From contig NZ_AP024590.1 of the NCBI RefSeq assembly GCF_018323985.1, positions 3,100,001 to 3,164,000 on the forward strand: 64,000 bases of DNA. Reading direction: 5' to 3'. Position numbers and translations under genes: made by a program. Positions within the stretch are counted from its first letter, which is position 1. Each line of letters begins with the position of its first letter. This DNA comes from Enterobacter kobei. Its GTDB lineage: Bacteria > Pseudomonadota > Gammaproteobacteria > Enterobacterales > Enterobacteriaceae. The notes below the pieces were generated by a model, which was not told the DNA's origin, did not search any database, and saw only the letters and a list, made by a program, of their open reading frames with translations. This document shows positions 24,724 to 33,578 of this stretch, piece after piece.

Positions 24724-26007
24724 TTGAACACATTTTCGGTTTCCCGTCTGACGCTGGCACTGGCTTTTGGCGTGACACTGACTGCATGCAGCTCAACGCC
24801 ACCGGACCAACGTCCTTCCACGCAAGCCGCGCCGGGGACTGCCGCCCGTCCGGTCTTGTCCGCGAATGAAGCACAGAATTTTGTCCCGGCGCGCTATTTC
24901 GCGTCGATGGATCCAAATGCGGCCCCCTGGACCCCGTCTGATATTCGTCTGCCACAGCAGGCTAACTTTGTTGTCGGCCCGGCGGGCACGGCTGGTGTGA
25001 CGCACACCACCATCCAGGCCGCGGTGGATGCGGCTATCAATAAACACACCAGCGAACGCCAGTACATTGCTATTCTGCCGGGCGAGTATGAAGGCACCGT
25101 GTATATTCCGGCCGCACCTGGCAGCCTGACCCTGTACGGTACCGGCGAAAAACCGCTGGACGTGAAAATTGGCCTCGCCGTGGATTCCGAAATGGACACC
25201 ACCACCTGGCGTCGCCTGGTCAATCCGGCCGGGAAATATATGCCGGGCAAACCGGCGTGGTATATGTTTGATGCCTGCCAGAGCAAGCGTAACGCCACCG
25301 TGGGCGTGATGTGCTCCGCCGTCGTCTGGTCACAGAATAATGGCCTGCAACTGCAAAACCTGACCATCCAGAACAGCCTGGGTGACAGCGTGGATGCGGG
25401 TAATCACCAGGCGGTGGCCCTGCGCAGTGATGGCGATAAAGTGCAGATCAATAAGGTGAACATTCTGGGTCGCCAGAACACGTTCTTCGTGACCAACAGC
25501 AGCGTCGATAACACCCTGCGCACCGATCGTCAGACCCGTACGCTGGTAAAAGACAGCTATGTGGAAGGGGATGTGGATTTGGTCGCGGGTCGCGGCGCGG
25601 TGGTCTTTGACAACACCGATTTCCGCATCGTGAATTCCCGTACCCAGCAGGAAGGCTATGTTTTCGCCCCGGCTACCCAGGCGAACATCTTCTACGGTTT
25701 CCTGGCGGTGAACAGCCGCTTCAGCGCCGCCGGTGACGGCGTGGCACAGCTGGGCCGCTCGCTGGATATTGATTCCGCGACCAACGGGCAGGTCGTGATC
25801 CGCGACAGCGTGATCAACGAAGGCTTTAACGTGGCGAAACCCTGGGCCGCGGCCGCAGGAACGCAGCGCGCCTTTGCGGGTAACACCGGCAGCGTGGATG
25901 ATAAAGGCAATGTGACGCGCGATCTCAACGACGCGCAGTTCAACCGCATGTGGGAATTCAACAACCGCGGCGTGGGCAGTCAGATTGTCGCCGAGCCAAA
26001 ACAGTAA
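24724..26007 (+). CDS. ybhC: Outer membrane lipoprotein YbhC, pectinesterase fold
   Basis: A 427-residue protein, the same length as E. coli YbhC, with a lipoprotein signal ending VTLTACSS (lipid-modified Cys22). The body is a right-handed beta-helix of the pectin methylesterase family (GVTHTTIQAAVDAA, then GEYEGTVYIPA); E. coli YbhC was described as an outer membrane protein with acyl-CoA thioesterase activity, so pectin need not be the substrate. The start codon is TTG, supported by a GGAG site seven bases upstream and by the family N-terminus MNTFSVSRL. Confidence 0.92.
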   Translation: MNTFSVSRLTLALAFGVTLTACSSTPPDQRPSTQAAPGTAARPVLSANEAQNFVPARYFASMDPNAAPWTPSDIRLPQQANFVVGPAGTAGVTHTTIQAAVDAAINKHTSERQYIAILPGEYEGTVYIPAAPGSLTLYGTGEKPLDVKIGLAVDSEMDTTTWRRLVNPAGKYMPGKPAWYMFDACQSKRNATVGVMCSAVVWSQNNGLQLQNLTIQNSLGDSVDAGNHQAVALRSDGDKVQINKVNILGRQNTFFVTNSSVDNTLRTDRQTRTLVKDSYVEGDVDLVAGRGAVVFDNTDFRIVNSRTQQEGYVFAPATQANIFYGFLAVNSRFSAAGDGVAQLGRSLDIDSATNGQVVIRDSVINEGFNVAKPWAAAAGTQRAFAGNTGSVDDKGNVTRDLNDAQFNRMWEFNNRGVGSQIVAEPKQ

Positions 26008-26009
26008 TA

Positions 26010-26097
26010 TTCCCCTCACCCCGGCCCTCTCCCGTGGGGAGAGGGTGGATCCGGTGATTTCCCCTCTCCCCTGGGAGAGGGTTAGGGTGAGGGTAAA
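26010..26097. repeat. Palindromic intergenic repeat with two GAGAGGG hairpins
   Basis: CCCCTCACCCCGGCCCTCTC at the start is the near inverted complement of the end (GAGAGGGTTAGGGTGAGGG), and each half also folds on itself (CCCTCTCCC with GGGGAGAGGG, twice). Elements like this are dispersed between genes in several enterobacterial genomes. It lies between the convergent ybhC and pgl genes and may end both transcripts. Confidence 0.75.
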
Positions 26098-26099
26098 CC

Positions 26100-27095
26100 T
26101 TAGTACGCGTTAACCACCACCCACATCGGGCCCTGGCCGACCGCATAACGGCCTTTCTCTTCCAGCAAACCCTGCGCGCCGCTGATTTCATACAGCGCGA
26201 TATGGTGCGACTTCTGCCCGGCCGCAATCAGATACTTACCGCTGTGATCGACATTAAAGCCGCGCGGCTGAGTTTCCGTCGGCTGATAGCCTTCGATTGC
26301 CAGCACACTGCCGTCTTCTGACACGCTGAACACGGTGATCAGGCTGGCAGTACGGTCACAGGCATACAAATGACGTCCATCCGGGGTGATATGAATATCC
26401 GCCGCCCAGCGGGTGTCGGCGAAATCAGCCGGCATCATATCCAGCGTCTGCACGCATTCAATTTCACCGTGCGGGTTTTTCAGCTGCCAGACATCGACGC
26501 TGCTGTTCAGTTCGTTCACGCAGTAGGCAAACTGCTGATTGGGATGGAAGGCGATGTGGCGTGGGCCTGCTCCTTCCACCGTTTTCACTTCACCCGGCTC
26601 CTGCGCCGTCAGCGAACCGTCTTCGCCCAGCGAGAACAGGCAAATACGATCCTGTTTGAGCGCCGGCACCCACAGTGTGCGATTGTCCGGGGAGATATTC
26701 GCGGAGTGGCAGCCTTCCAGCCCTTCGGCAACCGTCACGGTTTCGCCCGGGATGCCGTCATCCAGACGGGTCACGCTGACGCAGCCAGCGTTATAGGAAC
26801 CGCTGAACAGGAAACGACCGCTGTGATCGGTAGAGATATGCGTCGGGCTGCCCGGCAGCGGCGCTTCGGCGGTATAGGTCAGCGCGCCGTCTTCCGCAGA
26901 AATGCGGTACGCCAGCACGCGAAACTCAGGGCGAACACCCACGTACAAGAAGCGTTTATCCGGGCTTACGACCATCGGTTGCACTTGTCCTGGAACATCA
27001 ACAACCTGGACCAGCGTCAGCGTGCCTTCCGGGTTCAGACGCCAGACGTGGATCTGCTGGCTTTCCGGGCTGGCGGTATAAACGGTTTGTTTCAT
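26100..27095 (-). CDS. pgl: 6-phosphogluconolactonase
   Basis: Pgl hydrolyses 6-phosphogluconolactone in the oxidative pentose phosphate pathway. The 331-residue protein is the YbhE-type seven-bladed beta-propeller (MKQTVYTASPESQQIHVW at the start, regular HTS/ISPD/HITPDGRHLYACDR strands), unrelated to the DevB/SOL type. Length equals that of E. coli. In K-12 several genes (ybhD, ybhH, ybhI, ybhJ) separate pgl from ybhC; here they are neighbours. Confidence 0.96.
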   Translation of the reverse strand: MKQTVYTASPESQQIHVWRLNPEGTLTLVQVVDVPGQVQPMVVSPDKRFLYVGVRPEFRVLAYRISAEDGALTYTAEAPLPGSPTHISTDHSGRFLFSGSYNAGCVSVTRLDDGIPGETVTVAEGLEGCHSANISPDNRTLWVPALKQDRICLFSLGEDGSLTAQEPGEVKTVEGAGPRHIAFHPNQQFAYCVNELNSSVDVWQLKNPHGEIECVQTLDMMPADFADTRWAADIHITPDGRHLYACDRTASLITVFSVSEDGSVLAIEGYQPTETQPRGFNVDHSGKYLIAAGQKSHHIALYEISGAQGLLEEKGRYAVGQGPMWVVVNAY

Positions 27096-27247
27096 GAATT
27101 CTCCTTGATCACAAAGCAGTGAAGTAGATTACCAGGATAGTCTTTTTTAACAGTGAATGCTGGATTTCTGCGCGTGGATTTTGTCCGACCGGTCATCGGG
27201 TGTACCATTCCGGCAGCTAATTTCTCATCATTCACAGGGAATACGAC

Positions 27248-28066
27248 ATGACCTCGCGCGTTATCGCTCTCGATTTAGACGGCACCTTACTGACCCCCGG
27301 CAAAACCCTTCTCCCCGCCACGCTTGATGCGATGAACCGTGCCAAAGCCGCCGGGTATCAGTTAATTATCGTGACCGGTCGCCATCATGTTGCCATCCAT
27401 CCTTTTTATCAGGCACTGGCTCTTGATACACCTGCAATTTGTTGTAATGGCACTTATTTGTATGATTATCATGCAAAAAAGGTGCTGGAGTCCGATCCGC
27501 TGCCGGTCGATCAGGCACTGCAACTGATCGAGATGCTGGATGAACACGAGGTGCACGGTCTGATGTATGTTGACGACGCGATGGTTTATGAAAAGCCCAC
27601 CGGTCATGTGATCCGCACCCGCAACTGGGCGATGAACTTACCGGAAGCGCAGCGCCCGACCTTCACGCAGGTGGCCTCCCTGACGCAGACGGCGCAGGAT
27701 GTGGCGGCAATCTGGAAATTCGCGCTGACCGACGAAAACAGCGATAAGTTAAATGCGTTCGCGTTGCATGTGGAACAGACGCTGGGTCTGGAGTGCGAAC
27801 GTTCGTGGCACGATCAGGTGGATATCGCCCGGCGCGGCAACAGCAAAGGCAAACGCCTGTCCCAGTGGGTTGCAGCACAAGGGCTGTCGATGCAGGATGT
27901 GATTGCTTTTGGGGATAACTTCAACGATATCAGCATGCTGGAAGCGGCGGGCACCGGCATCGCCATGGGCAACGCCGATGAGGCGGTAAAAGCGCGGGCG
28001 GATGTGGTGATCGGCGATAACAGCACGGATACCATCGCCGAATACCTCTATAAACATCTGCTGTGA
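27248..28066 (+). CDS. ybhA: HAD-family phosphatase YbhA (pyridoxal phosphate phosphatase)
   Basis: A 272-residue Cof-type HAD hydrolase: motif I ALDLDGTLLTP (nucleophile Asp10 region), motif II VTGRHH, a large C2B cap and motif IV GDNFNDISMLEAAG. E. coli YbhA, of the same length, dephosphorylates pyridoxal phosphate and also acts on sugar phosphates. It is divergent from pgl, with no shared operator that I recognise. Its stop codon directly abuts the stop codon of convergent modC, leaving no spacer. Confidence 0.92.
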   Translation: MTSRVIALDLDGTLLTPGKTLLPATLDAMNRAKAAGYQLIIVTGRHHVAIHPFYQALALDTPAICCNGTYLYDYHAKKVLESDPLPVDQALQLIEMLDEHEVHGLMYVDDAMVYEKPTGHVIRTRNWAMNLPEAQRPTFTQVASLTQTAQDVAAIWKFALTDENSDKLNAFALHVEQTLGLECERSWHDQVDIARRGNSKGKRLSQWVAAQGLSMQDVIAFGDNFNDISMLEAAGTGIAMGNADEAVKARADVVIGDNSTDTIAEYLYKHLL

Positions 28067-29125
28067 TCAGGCGGTAATCGATACGCTCTTGATTTGCGCG
28101 TACAGCCACAGGCCGGGTTTGATCCCCAGTTCATCCCTGGCCCACGGGCTGATGCGCGCCCAAATCGTCCGGCTTCCCACCTCAAGCTGCACTTCAACCT
28201 GCCCCTGATCGTCCAGACACTGTGCCACTTTCGCGCGCAGAATATTACGAATGCTGCTGTTGAGCGGCGGTTGCAGCACCAGCGAAACATCTGTTGCCTG
28301 AATACGCACCCGCAGCGTGGACTGCAACGGGCGATCCAGTTTATTGACCCATAAATGCTGATCGCCCAGCGCCAGCGCGGTCATCGCATAGTGTGGATGG
28401 TGTTCCAGCACGCTGACCTTCAGTACGCTGCTTTGCTGATCCGGCGGCAACCACGGATTCATCACCCGACTGCCCCAGACCTCCTCCAGCGAGCCAAACG
28501 CTTTTACCGCCCCGCCCTCCAGCACCATCACTTTATCCGCCAGATGCAGGATCTCATCCAGCGAGTGACTGACGTAGAGCATCGGGATTTGGATCTCCCG
28601 CGCCAGCCGTTGCAGATACGGCAGCAGTTCACGCTTGCGCGGCATATCCAGCGAGGCCAGCGGCTCGTCGAGCAGCAGCAGCTCCGGCGCGGTTAACAGC
28701 GCGCGGCCAATCGCTACCCGCTGTTTTTCACCGCCAGAAAGACTGCCCGGCAGGCGATCGAGCAGCGGCGCAATGCCCAGCAGCTCCACCAGCTTGTCGA
28801 ACTGTCCGGCCATGCTTTTCGCCATGCCGTAGCGCAGATTGCCGCGCACGCTGTAATGCGGAAACAGACGCGCATCCTGAAACACATAGCCGACACGGCG
28901 TTTTTCCGGTGCGAGGAAAAAGCCTTTTTCAGCATCGTTCAGTACGCGATTATTCAGCACAATGCGTCCTTGCTGCGGACGCGTCAGGCCGCTGATGGCA
29001 TTAATTAGCGAAGTTTTACCGGCCCCGGATACACCAAAAATAGCGGTAATGCCGCTGGCAGGCAGCGTTTCGTTGATCTGTAAACGATGCGTTCCCAGCG
29101 TCTGGGTAAAGTGCAGTTCCAGCAT
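28067..29125 (-). CDS. modC: Molybdate ABC transporter ATP-binding protein
   Basis: The 352-residue ATPase drives molybdate import. Walker A is GVSGAGKTS near residue 31, signature LSGGEKQRVAIGRAL, Walker B LLLLDEPLASLD, with the H-loop in YVSHSLDE. A C-terminal TOBE/Mop domain (about residues 290-352) can bind oxyanion and regulate the ATPase. Fourteen extra upstream codons lie within modB; ATG 29125, two bases after the modB stop, gives the family length. Last gene of modABC. Confidence 0.97.
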   Translation of the reverse strand: MLELHFTQTLGTHRLQINETLPASGITAIFGVSGAGKTSLINAISGLTRPQQGRIVLNNRVLNDAEKGFFLAPEKRRVGYVFQDARLFPHYSVRGNLRYGMAKSMAGQFDKLVELLGIAPLLDRLPGSLSGGEKQRVAIGRALLTAPELLLLDEPLASLDMPRKRELLPYLQRLAREIQIPMLYVSHSLDEILHLADKVMVLEGGAVKAFGSLEEVWGSRVMNPWLPPDQQSSVLKVSVLEHHPHYAMTALALGDQHLWVNKLDRPLQSTLRVRIQATDVSLVLQPPLNSSIRNILRAKVAQCLDDQGQVEVQLEVGSRTIWARISPWARDELGIKPGLWLYAQIKSVSITA

Positions 29126-29127
29126 GA

Positions 29128-29817
29128 TCAGCGCCCCGTCCGTTCGCGGCTGATGCGCGCCAGCCATTCAGAAATCAGCAGTGAAATTAACGCCAGTACG
29201 ATGGAGATGATGCACAACCGTGCAGCAGCGCTTTCTCCACCCGGCGTCTGGATCAGCGTGTACATGGCAGAAGGTAGGGTGCGCGTTTCGCCAGGGATGT
29301 TCGAGACAAAGGTGATAGTCGCACCAAATTCACCCAGCGAACGGGCAAACGCCAGCACGGTGCCGACGATAATGCCGGGCAGCGTCAGCGGTAACGTGAT
29401 GGTGAAAAAGACGCGCCAGCGACCGGCACCGAGCGTGCGGGCAGCCTGTTCCAGTTTGATATCCACCCCTTCCAGCGCCAGGCGGATCGCCCGCACCATC
29501 AGCGGGAAAGACATCACCGCCGCTGCCAGTACCGCGCCGCGCCAGTTAAACGCCAGGGTAATGCCGAACCAGTCATACAGCCAGCCGCCGATCACCCCGC
29601 GCCGTCCCATGCTGATGAGCAGCAGATAACCCACCACCACCGGCGGCAGCACCAGGGGGAGATGCAGCAGGCTGTCGAGCAGCGCTTTGCCCGGAAAGGT
29701 GCAGCGCACCAGCAGCCAGGCAAAGAAGATCCCAAAAGGCAGACTAAAGAGTACGGCCAGGGACGAGACTTTCAGGCTCAGCAATACCGCCTGCCATTCG
29801 GGATCGGTCAATATCAT
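29128..29817 (-). CDS. modB: Molybdate ABC transporter permease
   Basis: A 229-residue inner membrane permease with five or six membrane segments and the EAA-type coupling loop EQAARTLGAGRWRVFFTITLP near residue 125, which docks on ModC. Its length equals E. coli ModB. It overlaps modA by four bases at the start and precedes modC by two bases. Confidence 0.96.
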   Translation of the reverse strand: MILTDPEWQAVLLSLKVSSLAVLFSLPFGIFFAWLLVRCTFPGKALLDSLLHLPLVLPPVVVGYLLLISMGRRGVIGGWLYDWFGITLAFNWRGAVLAAAVMSFPLMVRAIRLALEGVDIKLEQAARTLGAGRWRVFFTITLPLTLPGIIVGTVLAFARSLGEFGATITFVSNIPGETRTLPSAMYTLIQTPGGESAAARLCIISIVLALISLLISEWLARISRERTGR

Positions 29818-30590
29818 TCGTGCGTTGTAAATCCATAACGTTTGAAGATTTCAGAAGCCTGCGGGCCTTGCAGATAGTCATAAAAGGCGCTCACCGTCGC
29901 GTTCTTATGACCCTCGACAATCGCCAGCGGGTATTCCACCTTTTTATGTGATGCTTCCGGGAATGTGCCGACTACTTTCACGCCTTTACTGGCAACCGCA
30001 TCAGAGCCGTAAACGACGCCGAGCGGCGCTTCGTTACGTTCCACCAGCGCCAGCGCGCCGCGCACATCTTCCGCCGGGGCGAGTGCTGGCGACAGCGTAT
30101 CCCAGGCATCCAGTTTTTGTAACGCCTCTTTGGCATAAATGCCGGCCGGGACGTGCTGCGGATCGCCTACCGCGAGACGACCACCATTCAGCAGACGGGT
30201 CCACGGCGTTTGCGCGTTGATGGAAATCGGCCCCTGGGCGCTGGCTTTCGCCGCGACCACCACCAGACTGTTACCGAGCAGCGTTTCGCGGCTGTCGGCC
30301 TCAATCGCCTTTTTCTCTACCGCGTAATCCATCCATTTCTGATCGGCAGAAATAAACAGATCGGCGGGCGCGCCCGCTTCGATCTGGCGGGCCAGCGTGG
30401 AGGACGAGGCAAACGATGACACCACCTCGACGTTTTTCTCTTTTTTGTACTGTGTCGCAATATCCTGCATCGCGTTGGTCAGCGAGGCGGCGGCGAAGAC
30501 GGTGATTTTTGCTTCCTCTGCCAGCGCAGCGCCCGCCAGCGAGAGGGACAGCGTCGCGCCTGCAAGCAGACGTAAACCGGTACGGACCAT
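29814..30590 (-). CDS. modA: Molybdate-binding periplasmic protein
   Basis: ModA captures molybdate and tungstate in the periplasm. The 258-residue precursor has a clear signal peptide (Arg at position 3, hydrophobic LLAGATLSLSLAGA, cleavage after ALA) and a mature start EEAKITVFAAASLTNAMQD, with the oxyanion-binding Ser in AAASL and the later Ser in FASSSTLARQI. Preceded by AGGAG-like sequence and a ModE operator. Confidence 0.96.
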   Translation of the reverse strand: MVRTGLRLLAGATLSLSLAGAALAEEAKITVFAAASLTNAMQDIATQYKKEKNVEVVSSFASSSTLARQIEAGAPADLFISADQKWMDYAVEKKAIEADSRETLLGNSLVVVAAKASAQGPISINAQTPWTRLLNGGRLAVGDPQHVPAGIYAKEALQKLDAWDTLSPALAPAEDVRGALALVERNEAPLGVVYGSDAVASKGVKVVGTFPEASHKKVEYPLAIVEGHKNATVSAFYDYLQGPQASEIFKRYGFTTHE

Positions 30591-30610
30591 TTTCTTACTC
30601 CTGTGGGTTT

Positions 30611-30634
30611 CGTTATATACTTTATGATATAACG
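30611..30634. promoter_or_regulatory. ModE operator of modABC
   Basis: CGTTATAT, seven bases, GATATAACG is an almost perfect copy of the E. coli modA operator. ModE bound to molybdate would repress modABC from here, 20 bases before the modA start. Confidence 0.9.
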
Positions 30635-30729
30635 ATAGCCGTACAAATTTACAGGACTAATTGGTACTACTCAGGTATTAACAGGTTCGCAAAGGAAATA
30701 TCGGCAGGAGGGCGTAAATCTTGAATAGC

Positions 30730-30756
30730 AAAACGCCCGCTGAGCGGGCGCTTTTT
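30730..30756 (-). terminator. Terminator after acrZ
   Basis: A perfect CGCCCGC/GCGGGCG stem with a 3-base loop has TTTT on the minus-strand side and CTTTTT on the plus-strand side, so it can act in both directions. It lies seven bases beyond the acrZ stop and separates acrZ from modA transcription. Confidence 0.85.
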
Positions 30757-30762
30757 ATGAAA

Positions 30763-30912
30763 TCAATGTGACTGTCTGGATTTATCTTTGTGGCCGACGC
30801 CGGAGAAGATATTGAAGACTTCACCGAGACCGTAAATCAGGCCCAGAATAATCGCCATTACCACCGGTACCATGATGACCGCAAATCCCAGACTTTTTAA
30901 TAACTCTAACAT
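30763..30912 (-). CDS. acrZ: Small AcrAB-TolC pump-associated protein AcrZ
   Basis: A 49-residue frame matches E. coli AcrZ almost throughout: MLELLKSLGFAVIMVPVVMA, then IILGLIYGLGEVFNIFSGVG and a short polar tail. AcrZ is a single membrane helix that lies in a groove of AcrB and changes its drug preference. The gene sits between modA and modE as in K-12, divergent from modE, with its own terminator. Confidence 0.93.
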   Translation of the reverse strand: MLELLKSLGFAVIMVPVVMAIILGLIYGLGEVFNIFSGVGHKDKSRQSH

Positions 30913-31040
30913 GGTCGACTCCACAGTGTGTTAAGCGTTTATTCTAACCCGATCCACGGAAATTACACGTCCCTTTTGTGCGGTGCCCGTTGCGCCAGGA
31001 GGGAATTACGTCACAATACCCTTTTTGCCAGGACATTGTT

Positions 31041-31829
31041 ATGCAGGCCGAAATTCTCCTTACCCTCAAACTTCAGCAACGCCTTTTTGCCGATCCGCGC
31101 CGCATTTCCCTGCTTAAACAAATCGCCGAAACGGGATCAATTAGCCAGGGCGCAAAAAATGCCGGTATCAGCTATAAAAGCGCCTGGGATGCGATCAACG
31201 AGATGAATCAGCTCAGCGAACAGACGCTGGTGGAGCGCGCCACCGGCGGTAAAGGCGGCGGCGGTGCCCTGATCACCCGCTACGGGCAGCGGCTGATCGC
31301 GCTTTACGATCTGCTGGCGCAGATCCAGCAGAAAGCCTTCGATGTGTTAAGTGACGATGACGCCCTGCCGCTGGATAGCCTGCTGGCTGCCATCTCGCGT
31401 TTTTCCCTGCAAACCAGCGCCCGTAATCAGTGGTTCGGCATCGTTGTCGCCCGAGAGTCTCATCAGGTGCAGCACGCCATCGAGGTACTACTGGCGAACG
31501 GCAGCACGCGCCTGAAAGTGGCGATCACCGCCCAGAGCAGCGCCCGGCTGGGGCTTGCTGAAGGCAAAGAGGTGCTGGTATTGCTGAAAGCGCCGTGGGT
31601 GAAAATCACGCAGGATGAGGCGGTCGCTGCCGGTATGGATAACCAGTTGCCCGCCACTATCCATCATATCGAACGCGGGGAGACACAGTGCGAAGTGCTG
31701 ATGACGCTCCCGGACGGTCAGACGCTGTGCGCCACCCTGCCCCATGCCGAAGCGGAACATCTCCGCGAAAACAGCGAGGTGATCGCCTGTTTTGCTGCCG
31801 ATCAGGTGATTGTCGCGACATTGTGCTGA
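31041..31829 (+). CDS. modE: Molybdate-responsive transcriptional regulator ModE
   Basis: ModE is the molybdate sensor that represses modABC and activates moaA and molybdoenzyme genes. The 262-residue protein has an N-terminal winged helix-turn-helix (ETGSISQGAKNAGISYKSAWDAINEM, Lys-rich after it) and two C-terminal Mop domains with SARNQWFGIV and the anion-binding TAQSSARLGLAEGKEV. The ATG at 31041 gives the E. coli length; upstream codons are leader. Its two likely targets in this window are at 7723 and 30611. Confidence 0.96.
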   Translation: MQAEILLTLKLQQRLFADPRRISLLKQIAETGSISQGAKNAGISYKSAWDAINEMNQLSEQTLVERATGGKGGGGALITRYGQRLIALYDLLAQIQQKAFDVLSDDDALPLDSLLAAISRFSLQTSARNQWFGIVVARESHQVQHAIEVLLANGSTRLKVAITAQSSARLGLAEGKEVLVLLKAPWVKITQDEAVAAGMDNQLPATIHHIERGETQCEVLMTLPDGQTLCATLPHAEAEHLRENSEVIACFAADQVIVATLC

Positions 31830-31896
31830 GTGCATTGACAAACCGACCGCTGACACGTATTCCTGTTTTTATCTGCTGCAAAAAACGGGATACACA

Positions 31897-33369
31897 ATGT
31901 CATTATTGCATATTTCGCAAGGCACGTTTCGTCTTAGCGATACGCGCACTTTACAGATCGCCGATTTACGCCTGCGCACCGGAGAAAGCTGGGCTTTTGT
32001 CGGCAGCAACGGCAGCGGTAAATCCGCCCTCGCCCGCGCGCTGGCAGGGGAACTGCCGCTGCTGAAAGGCGAGCGCGAGTGTGACTATGTCCGCGTCACT
32101 CGCCTGTCCTTCGAACAACTGCAAAAACTGGTCAGCGACGAGTGGCAGCGCAATAACACCGATATGCAAAGCCCCGACGAGAATGATACCGGCCGCACCA
32201 CGGCGGACATCATTCAGGACGAGTTCAAAGACGCCGAGCGCTGCGCGCGACTGGCGGCGCAGTTTGGCATCAGCAGCCTGCTCGATCGCCGTTTTAAATA
32301 CCTCTCTACCGGCGAAACGCGTAAAACCCTGCTCTGCCAGGCGCTGATGGCCTCTCCTGACCTGCTGATCCTGGATGAGCCTTTTGACGGGCTGGATGTC
32401 GCCTCCCGCGCGCAACTGGCAGAGCATCTTGCCGTGCTGAACGCGCAGGGCATTACCCTGGTGCTGGTGCTTAATCGCTTTGATGAGATCCCCGAATTTG
32501 TGCAGCATGCGGGGGTACTGGTGGACTGCGCGCTGGCGGAGACTGGCGAAAAAGCGACGCTGTTGCAGCAGGCGCTGATCGCCCAGCTGGCGCACAGCGA
32601 GCAGCTTCAGGGCATAGCCCTGCCACCGCCCGATGCGCCGTCGGCCCGCCATGCCCTGCCGCCGGAGGTGCCGCGTATCGTGCTTAACGACGGCGTGGTG
32701 TCCTATGATGACAGGCCGATCATTAATCATCTGAGCTGGACGGTAAAACCAGGTGAGCACTGGCAGATCACTGGCCCTAACGGCGCGGGTAAATCGACGC
32801 TGTTAAATCTGATCACCGGCGATCACCCGCAGGGCTACAGTAACGATCTGACCCTGTTTGGCGTGCGCCGCGGCAGCGGTGAAACCATCTGGGATATCAA
32901 AAAGCATATTGGCTACGTCAGCAGCAGCCTGCATCTGGATTATCGCGTCAGCACTAACGTGCGCAATGTGATTTTGTCCGGCTATTTTGATTCCATCGGC
33001 ATCTATCAGGCAGTGTCGGACAAGCAGCATAAGCTGGCGCAGGCGTGGCTGGATATTCTGGGCTTCGATGCCCGTACCGCCGACGCACCTTTTCACAGCC
33101 TGTCGTGGGGGCAGCAGCGACTGGCGCTGATCGTCCGCGCGCTGGTGAAACACCCGACGCTTTTGATCCTTGATGAGCCGTTACAAGGCCTCGACCCGCT
33201 TAACCGCCAGCTGGTGCGCCGTTTTGTGGATGTACTGATTAGCGAAGGCGAAACGCAATTGCTGTTCGTCTCCCATCACGCCACGGACGCCCCCGCCTGT
33301 ATCACCCACCGTCTCGAATTCGTGCCGGATGGTGAGGGATATCGTTACCATCTCGCCACCGTGCGCTGA
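31897..33369 (+). CDS. modF: ModF, tandem ABC ATPase domain protein
   Basis: A 490-residue soluble protein with two ATPase domains. The first has Walker A GSNGSGKSA near residue 36 and LSTGETRKTLLCQAL; the second has GPNGAGKST near residue 298, LSWGQQRLALIVRAL and LILDEPLQGLD. It resembles PhrA/photorepair-type ATPases, and in E. coli it is cotranscribed with modE. Its role in molybdenum metabolism is not clear, and no membrane part is present. Length equals E. coli ModF. Confidence 0.94.
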   Translation: MSLLHISQGTFRLSDTRTLQIADLRLRTGESWAFVGSNGSGKSALARALAGELPLLKGERECDYVRVTRLSFEQLQKLVSDEWQRNNTDMQSPDENDTGRTTADIIQDEFKDAERCARLAAQFGISSLLDRRFKYLSTGETRKTLLCQALMASPDLLILDEPFDGLDVASRAQLAEHLAVLNAQGITLVLVLNRFDEIPEFVQHAGVLVDCALAETGEKATLLQQALIAQLAHSEQLQGIALPPPDAPSARHALPPEVPRIVLNDGVVSYDDRPIINHLSWTVKPGEHWQITGPNGAGKSTLLNLITGDHPQGYSNDLTLFGVRRGSGETIWDIKKHIGYVSSSLHLDYRVSTNVRNVILSGYFDSIGIYQAVSDKQHKLAQAWLDILGFDARTADAPFHSLSWGQQRLALIVRALVKHPTLLILDEPLQGLDPLNRQLVRRFVDVLISEGETQLLFVSHHATDAPACITHRLEFVPDGEGYRYHLATVR

Positions 33370-33377
33370 CCCTTTCA

Positions 33378-33400
33378 CGCCTGCCGCCCGGCAGGCGTTC
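33378..33400 (+). terminator. Hairpin after modF
   Basis: ACGCCTGCC and GGCAGGCGT pair around a short loop (GCCC), eight bases after the modF stop. The T tract behind it is weak (TCACTTTC). Confidence 0.6.
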
Positions 33401-33484
33401 ACTTTCAGATAAATTACAGCGATACCTCTGTATCTTATTGATTTAGAATAGCGGAAAACGCAGCATTATCCCCGAAATGCGCTA

Positions 33485-33500
33485 GTGTAAACGATTCCAC
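33485..33500. promoter_or_regulatory. External gal operator OE (GalR/GalS)
   Basis: GTGTAAACGATTCCAC is identical to the E. coli external gal operator, 79 bases before the galE start. It pairs with the internal operator inside galE. Confidence 0.93.
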
Positions 33501-33512
33501 TATTTTCGGTCA

Positions 33513-33546
33513 TGTCACACTTTTCCGCGCTCTGTTATGCTATGTT
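33513..33546 (+). promoter_or_regulatory. gal promoters P1/P2 and CRP half-site
   Basis: TGTCACA at 33513 is the CRP half-site known from the E. coli gal promoter. Overlapping -10 elements TATGCT (33536, P2) and TATGTT (33541, P1) follow with the five-base offset seen in E. coli. Confidence 0.8.
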
Positions 33547-33578
33547 TAATACATAACATACGCCTGATGGAGTGTCAT

